Shown here piece after piece: positions 20,022 through 21,973 of a stretch of 21,973 bases of DNA. The DNA comes from Planctomycetota bacterium (GTDB lineage: Bacteria; Planctomycetota; UBA1135; GCA-002686595). The notes under the pieces were generated by a model. That model had not been told where the DNA came from. It saw only the letters and a program-made list of their open reading frames with translations, and did no database searches. The stretch covers positions 1 to 21,973 of the forward strand of contig JARGOW010000005.1 in the NCBI GenBank assembly GCA_029212955.1, read 5' to 3'. The stretch's first letter is position 1. The number at the start of each line of letters is the position of its first letter. Position numbers and translations under genes: made by a program.

Positions 20022-21973
20022 TCAGGCCTGGGCTTGCAAGCGTTCGCTCAAGAGGCTGGTTCGCACGTTGTCTTCGGTGCTGTTTAGAGCGGTTTTGAGG
20101 GCGTCCTGCGAGCCCACGAGAATCACCAATTGCCGCGCACGGGTGATCGCCGTGTACAGCAGTTTCTTGCGCAGCATCATCCAGTGCTGGTTTGTGAGCG
20201 GGATGATGACCACCGGGAACTCAGCGCCCTGACTGCGGTGCACCGTAATGGCGAAGGCGGGTCGTAAATCGTTGAGCTCGCGCCCCGTGTAGGTCACATC
20301 TTGTTCCGGGTACTTTACGGTGACGGTCCCATCGGCGGCGATGTCGGTGATGCGCCCCATATCACCGTTGAATATGTCGCGCTCGTAATCATTGCGCGTG
20401 TGCAGAACGCGATCGCCGGTGCGCCACTTGTTGAATCCGATTTCAACCTCTCGGCCGCCGATGCCTTGGGCTTCACGCAAACGGTCGTTGAGCGCGTCCA
20501 CTCCGCAATCGCCCTTGTACATGGGCGCGATGACTTGTACGTCCGTGGTCCAGTCCACATCAAAGGTGGCCTTGAGTCGTCGTGTGACCACGTCGACCAA
20601 AAGGTCGGCGGTGCTGGCAGGAGTGGGGCTCTGAAAGAAGTAGAAATCCCGGGAGAGGTCACCCTTGGTGGGGTACTCCAAGGCTTCCCCGGCAAGCAGG
20701 TGGTGGGCATTTTCCACAATCAAGCTGGACGCGCCCTGGCGGAAGATCTGCGTCAGGCGTTCCGTGGTGATCGATTCACTGGCGAGCAGGTCGGCCAGCA
20801 CGTTGCCTGCGGTGACCGAGGGCAATTGGTCCGGGTCGCCCACCAGGATGAGCCTTGTGCCGTTTTCCACCGCTTGCAGAAGATGGTGCGCGAGAACCAC
20901 ATCGAGCATGGAGATCTCGTCCACGATGATCATGTCGGCTTCCAGGGGCTCGTCCATGTTGCGCGTGAATCCCGAGCCCTTGGCGTTGGGTGCGTAGCCC
21001 AGCAGGCGATGGACGGTTTTAGCGGGGCGGCCGGTGGCCTCGGACAGGCGTTTTGCGGCGCGGCCGGTGGGCGAAGCCAGCTCGACGCGGGAGCCCACGC
21101 CCTCGGCCAGGGCTACGATGAGCCGCACGATAGTCGTTTTGCCCACGCCGGGGCCTCCGGTGAGAAGTCCCACGGGGGTGGCGAGCAGACTCAGCACTGC
21201 ATCGCGTTGGTTGGCCGACAGGTTGATCTCGCTCGAAGCTTCCATCTGGGCCAACTGGTCGACGGTGGCCAAGGGCTTGGCTTCCTGCTGCAGCAGCCGG
21301 TGTATGTTCCTGGCCACGTGCTTTTCCGAGTGGTAAAGCCAGGGCAGGTAGGCGTGGGCGCTGGGATCGGTCGGGGACTCGAGGCCAAGCACCTGGGTTT
21401 CGATGCGTAGTTTGTCGGCCTGGGCCAACTCCTGGAGGGCATGGGCCAAGTCGCCGGCGATGGTCCGGGGCAAGCTCAGGCGCTCGGTGGTCTCTTCAAG
21501 CAGGGAATCGATGCGGCGGCAGCTGTGGCCGTCGTCCGCGCTCTCCTGGAGGCTGTACTGCAATCCGGCCTGAAGTCTACGCGGATCGTGGTCGCCGATA
21601 CCCAGGGAGCGGGCCGTCCGGTCTGCTGTGGCGAATCCGATACCTGGGATGACGGCCAGGCGGTAGGGGTCCCGGCGCACCTCGGCCTCGGAGGTGGCTC
21701 CGTGGCGCTCGATGACGGCCCTGGCTTGGTGGGTGGCTAGGCCGAGGCCTAGCAGGAAGGCCAGGGAGCGGTGCATGACCACCTGGTCGGCCAGGGACTC
21801 GCGTAGGGCCTCGGCGGCCTCGGGCCGCAGCCCGCGGATGTCGTCCAGGCAGGTGGGCTCGCTGGCGATACGGTCCAGGGCGTCGGTGCCGAGCTCATCC
21901 ACGATGCGTTGGGCTGTGACCGCGCCCACGCCGGGGAAGGCCTTGGAGGACAGGTAGCGCACCAGGCCCTTTT
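20022..21973 (-). CDS. recD2: RecD2-type helicase (partial, N-terminus beyond window)
   Basis: RecD2 is a 5'-3' superfamily 1B DNA helicase linked to DNA repair in bacteria without RecBCD. About 649 residues are visible and the frame stays open to the right edge (KGLVRYLSS...). A GTG at 21962 falls inside the conserved YLSSKAFPGVG segment, so the true start lies outside and roughly the first 80-90 residues are missing. Seen in order are tandem helix-hairpin-helix regions (PGVGAVTAQRIV, then IRGLRPEAA and IPGIGFATADR), Walker A GGPGVGKTT, the Walker B region VDEISMLD, GDPDQLPSVTAGNVLADLL, QIFRQ, VIAPMYKGDCGVDALN, and the C-terminal UvrD-like part with TVHRSQGAEFPVVI and LLYTAITRAR. All helicase motifs are intact. 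It is the first gene of a minus-strand stretch with the zinc-ribbon gene downstream. Confidence 0.95.
   Translation of the reverse strand, partial: KGLVRYLSSKAFPGVGAVTAQRIVDELGTDALDRIASEPTCLDDIRGLRPEAAEALRESLADQVVMHRSLAFLLGLGLATHQARAVIERHGATSEAEVRRDPYRLAVIPGIGFATADRTARSLGIGDHDPRRLQAGLQYSLQESADDGHSCRRIDSLLEETTERLSLPRTIAGDLAHALQELAQADKLRIETQVLGLESPTDPSAHAYLPWLYHSEKHVARNIHRLLQQEAKPLATVDQLAQMEASSEINLSANQRDAVLSLLATPVGLLTGGPGVGKTTIVRLIVALAEGVGSRVELASPTGRAAKRLSEATGRPAKTVHRLLGYAPNAKGSGFTRNMDEPLEADMIIVDEISMLDVVLAHHLLQAVENGTRLILVGDPDQLPSVTAGNVLADLLASESITTERLTQIFRQGASSLIVENAHHLLAGEALEYPTKGDLSRDFYFFQSPTPASTADLLVDVVTRRLKATFDVDWTTDVQVIAPMYKGDCGVDALNDRLREAQGIGGREVEIGFNKWRTGDRVLHTRNDYERDIFNGDMGRITDIAADGTVTVKYPEQDVTYTGRELNDLRPAFAITVHRSQGAEFPVVIIPLTNQHWMMLRKKLLYTAITRARQLVILVGSQDALKTALNSTEDNVRTSLLSERLQAQA

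Noticed and set aside
20301..21410. Long plus-strand open frame (369 codons) opposite recD2
   Set aside because: It is antisense to intact helicase motifs and shows no family signature or ribosome binding site.
1..21973. CRISPR arrays, tRNA or rRNA genes, insertion sequences, prophage or integrase genes
   Set aside because: No regular repeat-spacer array, no tRNA-like cloverleaf in the gaps, no transposase or integrase motifs in any convincing frame.

Overview
The window looks like chromosomal sequence from a GC-rich bacterium, most likely a member of the Planctomycetota or a close relative. This is an inference from gene content: a Tat-exported DUF1501 protein, a carboxypeptidase-regulatory/PDZ secreted protein, a DUF3667 zinc-ribbon membrane protein, a sigma-54 activator with an unusual N-terminus, a split YeeE/YedE pair and a rhombosortase. 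There are no rRNA, tRNA, CRISPR or transposase genes, and coding is dense on both strands.

Layout. At 1-1259 the tail of an upstream gene is followed by a DUF1501 protein and a strong terminator. At 1336-3725 a minus-strand Nudix-like gene with a degenerate catalytic box faces away from folC, which overlaps a small uncharacterised gene. At 3750-6150 three minus-strand genes follow: rsgA (ribosome assembly GTPase), an MTH1187-type thiamine-binding protein and a DUF3667 membrane protein. At 6405-8479 a SpoU-type RNA methyltransferase is translationally coupled (GTGA overlap) to rarA, followed by a cluster of three hairpins.

The most interesting part is 8669-13084. A VIT/vWA protein ends in a GlyGly-CTERM-like tail (nine glycines, a hydrophobic helix, then an arginine pair). 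It overlaps by 4 nt the gene of a rhomboid protease resembling rhombosortase, the enzyme family that processes such tails. Upstream of this pair lies a good sigma-54 promoter match (GG-N10-GC, with a full TGGCACG -24 element). A divergent gene encodes a sigma-54 activator with an intact GAFTGA loop. Between them, about 117-152 bp upstream of the predicted start of transcription, are three GTAC-centred sites spaced 21 and 11 bp apart. Together these suggest a self-contained, regulated surface-protein module: activator, enhancer sites, sigma-54 promoter, substrate and its dedicated processing enzyme.

From 13181 on come a large membrane-anchored carboxypeptidase-regulatory/PDZ protein, a convergent MscS-type channel separated from it by a perfect 17-bp inverted repeat, a DUF4404 protein, two YeeE/YedE-type sulfur transport half-units in one operon, a zinc-ribbon single-pass membrane protein, and a RecD2-type helicase that runs off the right edge. 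The housekeeping genes are not obviously linked to the central module.
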